Shown: piece after piece, positions 61,991 to 64,000 of the stretch
Position numbering within the stretch: position 1 is the stretch's first letter
Layout of the letters: every line of letters starts with the position of its first letter
Source of the DNA: Pontivivens ytuae
GTDB taxonomy: Bacteria; Pseudomonadota; Alphaproteobacteria; Rhodobacterales; Rhodobacteraceae
DNA length: 64,000 nt
NCBI RefSeq assembly: GCF_015679265.1
Contig: NZ_CP064942.1
Location: 2,016,001 to 2,080,000, forward strand
Direction: 5' to 3'
Translations under genes and position numbers: made by a program
Notes under the pieces: generated by a model
Told to the model about the DNA's origin: nothing
Seen by the model: the letters and a program-made list of their open reading frames with translations, nothing else
Database searches by the model: none

Positions 61991-62376
61991 GTTCGCTCCC
62001 CCGGGTGGTGACTGGACTGGTCCGCGGGGCGCATATCACTCCGCAAATTCAGTTGTCTGTGTGATGTGACATAGCGTCACCGCTTCGGAGGTCCGGTTTT
62101 ATGTCCAAACGCGACAGGCCCGTGTCGCAATTGATCCACCTCGGGTTGAATGTGTGACGCCCTGGTCGCGGCACCCGTCGGCAGGTGCCGGTCGTCGGAA
62201 GACGGCGATGTCAGATGGCGTCGCGATTCTGCGCCTCGTTGCCATCTCACCCCGGCGGCAGCCGGACGGCGGCTCCGCATTTCACCCGTGAAAACTCCCT
62301 TTCGGATTTGGAGCGTCCCCCGCCCGCCCTACTGCGCCTAGATCGCGAAAAACGCGAGAGCACCGGGGAGGTCGGG
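61991..62376. other. Divergent intergenic region, BCCT and aldo/keto reductase
   Basis: 386 bp between divergent genes. It should contain both promoters. No strong palindrome, tRNA or terminator was recognised. An upstream in-frame extension of the reductase gene (from 62185) lacks coding character and a ribosome-binding site. Confidence 0.4.
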
Positions 62377-63384
62377 ATGGAGATGCGACAACTGGGGCGA
62401 TCGGGCCTGAAGGTCTCCGCCTTCACGCTCGGCTCCATGGAGTTCGGCGGCAAGGTGGCGGAACCGGAGGCCGCCGACATCTTCGCCTGCGCCCTCGACC
62501 ATGGTGTCCGCGTCATCGATACCGCCAACTGCTACACCAATGGCTGCAGCGAGGAGATCGTGGGCCGGCTCATCGCGCCGCATCGGGAGCGCCTGCTGCT
62601 CGCCACCAAGTTCTCCGTCCCGCTCGACCCAGAGCTACCCCATTCCGGCGGCACCAGCCGCAAGGCGGTGGTCGAGAGCTGCGAGGCGAGCCTGCGGCGG
62701 CTCGGCACCGACTACGTCGACATCTACTACATCCATCGCCCCCATCCCGGCACCCCGATCGAGGAGACGCTGCGCGCGCTCGACGACCTCGTGCGCGCCG
62801 GGAAGGTCCGCGCCATCGGCACGTCGAGCTTCGCGAGCTGGCAACTGGTCGAGGCGCAATGGTGCGCCGACCTGCGCAACCTCGCCCGCGCGACGGTGGA
62901 GCAGACGCCCTACCACCTCCTCGACCGCCGGGTGGAGCGCGAGCTGGTGCCCGCCGCCCGCAGCCACGGCGTCGGTCTCACGATCTGGTCGCCGCTCGCC
63001 GGGGGCCTCCTGACCGGGAAGTACCTGCGCGACGGCGCCGGGGAGGACCGGCTCAAGGCCGACGATGCGGCGTGGGGTGCGAAGCACTTCTCGGATGCGG
63101 CGACCCGGGCGGTTGGCGCGCTCGACCGGATCGCGCGGGAGGCCGGCCACAGCCTCACCGAGATGTCCCTCGCCTGGACCCTCCGCCAGCCGGGCGTCAG
63201 TTCGATCGTGCTGGGCGCCCGCACCGTTGCGCAACTGGAGCAACAGCTTGCGGCGACCTCCGTCGAGTTGGCGGACGAAATCCTGGAGGCCATCGACGAG
63301 GTCGTCCCCTTCGGCGGTGTGAAGGTGCCCTACTACCTCGACGATGCCTTTGCCGACTTCACCCCAAACCGGTTCGCGTGGTGA
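62377..63384 (+). CDS. Aldo/keto reductase
   Basis: 335 residues from the ATG at 62377, which follows GGGGAGG at 6-bp spacing. The AKR TIM-barrel is complete: LGRSGLKVSAFTLGSMEFGG, DTANCY with the catalytic Asp and Tyr, TKFSVP with the Lys, and YIHRPHPG with the His. The C-terminal cofactor region follows (WTLRQPGVSSIVLGART). It should reduce aldehydes or ketones with NADPH. A second oxidoreductase gene begins 5 bp downstream and probably shares the transcript. Confidence 0.9.
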   Translation: MEMRQLGRSGLKVSAFTLGSMEFGGKVAEPEAADIFACALDHGVRVIDTANCYTNGCSEEIVGRLIAPHRERLLLATKFSVPLDPELPHSGGTSRKAVVESCEASLRRLGTDYVDIYYIHRPHPGTPIEETLRALDDLVRAGKVRAIGTSSFASWQLVEAQWCADLRNLARATVEQTPYHLLDRRVERELVPAARSHGVGLTIWSPLAGGLLTGKYLRDGAGEDRLKADDAAWGAKHFSDAATRAVGALDRIAREAGHSLTEMSLAWTLRQPGVSSIVLGARTVAQLEQQLAATSVELADEILEAIDEVVPFGGVKVPYYLDDAFADFTPNRFAW

Positions 63385-63388
63385 CCGC

Positions 63389-64000
63389 ATGAGCGTGCCC
63401 AGCCATATGCGCGCCGTCGTGGTTGAGGCCTTCGGCGGCCCCGAGGTCCTGACGCCCGTGGATCGACCCATGCCGCGCCCCAGGCTCGGACATGTCCTCA
63501 TCGAGCAAGCCGCCATCGGCATCAACTTCGTGGACCTGAACCACCGCGCAGGCACGCCCTACCCGATGACCCTGCCCTTCGTCCCGGGGATCGAGGCGAT
63601 CGGCCACGTGATCGCGCTGGGCGATGGCGTCGACCCGGGATGGGAGGGCGCGACCGTGGGCTATGCAGGCCCGATGCCGGGCGCCTATGCCTCCCACACC
63701 GTGATCGCGGCGGATGACCTCGTCCGGATCCCCGACGACCTTCCGGCCGAGCGTGCGGCGTCGGTGCTGATGCAGGGGATGACGGCCTGGTATCTTTCCC
63801 ACCTCGTCACAGAGTGCGGCCCGTCCGACCGCGTCCTTGTCCTCGCCGCGGCGACCGGCGTCGGCCGCCACCTCGCGCGCTGGCTCACGGCGAAGAGCGC
63901 CACCGTGATCGGTACGAGCCGCCGCGCCGCCGGCGTTGCCCGGATGCGCGAGGACGGAATCGCGCACGCTCTGCTGGTGGAGCATGCGGACGACCTGACG
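63389..64000 (+). CDS. Quinone oxidoreductase-like MDR protein, 3'-truncated by window edge
   Basis: 204 residues are visible from the ATG at 63389. It is a medium-chain dehydrogenase/reductase of the zinc-less quinone oxidoreductase type: MRAVVVEAFGGPEVL, GINFVDLNHRAG, PFVPGIEAIGHV, then ADDLVRIPDDLP and the start of the Rossmann half with VLAAATGVGRHLARWL. No zinc-binding cysteines are seen, as expected. The gene runs off the right edge. It probably forms a small redox operon with the aldo/keto reductase. Confidence 0.87.
   Translation, partial: MSVPSHMRAVVVEAFGGPEVLTPVDRPMPRPRLGHVLIEQAAIGINFVDLNHRAGTPYPMTLPFVPGIEAIGHVIALGDGVDPGWEGATVGYAGPMPGAYASHTVIAADDLVRIPDDLPAERAASVLMQGMTAWYLSHLVTECGPSDRVLVLAAATGVGRHLARWLTAKSATVIGTSRRAAGVARMREDGIAHALLVEHADDLT

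Noticed and set aside
62635..63555. 306-codon - strand frame opposite the aldo/keto reductase
   Set aside because: Antisense shadow. The + strand reductase has all catalytic motifs and a ribosome-binding site.

Overview
The window looks like accessory DNA of a Rhodobacterales-type alphaproteobacterium (roseobacter group or a relative). The coding style, the T4SS gene set and the repeated 1200-bp IS3-family element fit a mosaic plasmid or genomic island. The right end (about 58.1-64 kb) is more G+C-rich and reads like ordinary chromosomal or chromid metabolism. The organism assignment is inferred from gene content only.

Layout. (1) 1-14.0 kb is a phosphorothioate (PT) defence island. It holds an SspE-like DUF262/DUF1524 effector, then a tightly overlapped + strand operon of an Orc1-like AAA ATPase, cysteine desulfurase (SspA), DUF4007 protein (SspB), large P-loop NTPase (SspC) and PP-loop sulfurtransferase (SspD). 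A DGQHR (DndB-like) protein and a GIY-YIG nuclease lie tail-to-tail on the - strand, followed by a small DNA-binding protein and a membrane-anchored methyltransferase. Two promoter regions carry phased palindromic repeats. (2) 14.0-18.4 kb is a patchwork of two IS copies, a RelB/ParE-type toxin-antitoxin pair and truncated plasmid genes, including the 3' end of a VirD4 coupling protein. (3) 18.8-24.8 kb is an AT-richer four-gene operon: PLP decarboxylase-like, KAP NTPase fused to an FGE-like domain, asparaginase-like, and an aspartate/glutamate racemase-like fusion. (4) 25.0-32.8 kb is a VirB-type conjugation operon on the - strand in which an IS copy replaces everything between virB4 and the end of virB10. 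(5) 32.9-35.8 kb has small genes, an XRE regulator and a trypsin-like protease with a membrane-protein partner. (6) 36.1-49.7 kb is a seven-gene operon: a lipoprotein, two giant proteins of unknown function (1628 and 1642 aa), an acyl carrier protein, a FabZ-like hotdog protein, a complete ketosynthase and a half-size ketosynthase without the active-site Cys. I consider this the best candidate for an undescribed system. (7) 49.7-52.4 kb has an IS30 remnant and one IS3 copy nested inside another. (8) 52.4-53.7 kb is a remnant of a type III secretion needle module. (9) 54.2-58.1 kb encodes an Ig-like-repeat autotransporter. (10) 58.2-64 kb has UspA, a two-domain substrate-binding lipoprotein and a BCCT transporter (- strand), then an aldo/keto reductase and a quinone oxidoreductase that runs off the right edge.

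How it fits together. The Ssp genes would sulfur-modify host DNA, and SspE would sense the mark and attack unmarked DNA. The VirB/VirD4 remnants show a conjugative ancestry that is now broken. Four of the five IS copies lack target duplications, so they mark rearrangement junctions. The fifth sits in a sibling copy with a clear 4-bp duplication. The two novel operons (3 and 6) have intact, overlapping genes and look functional, but what they do is not known from the sequence.
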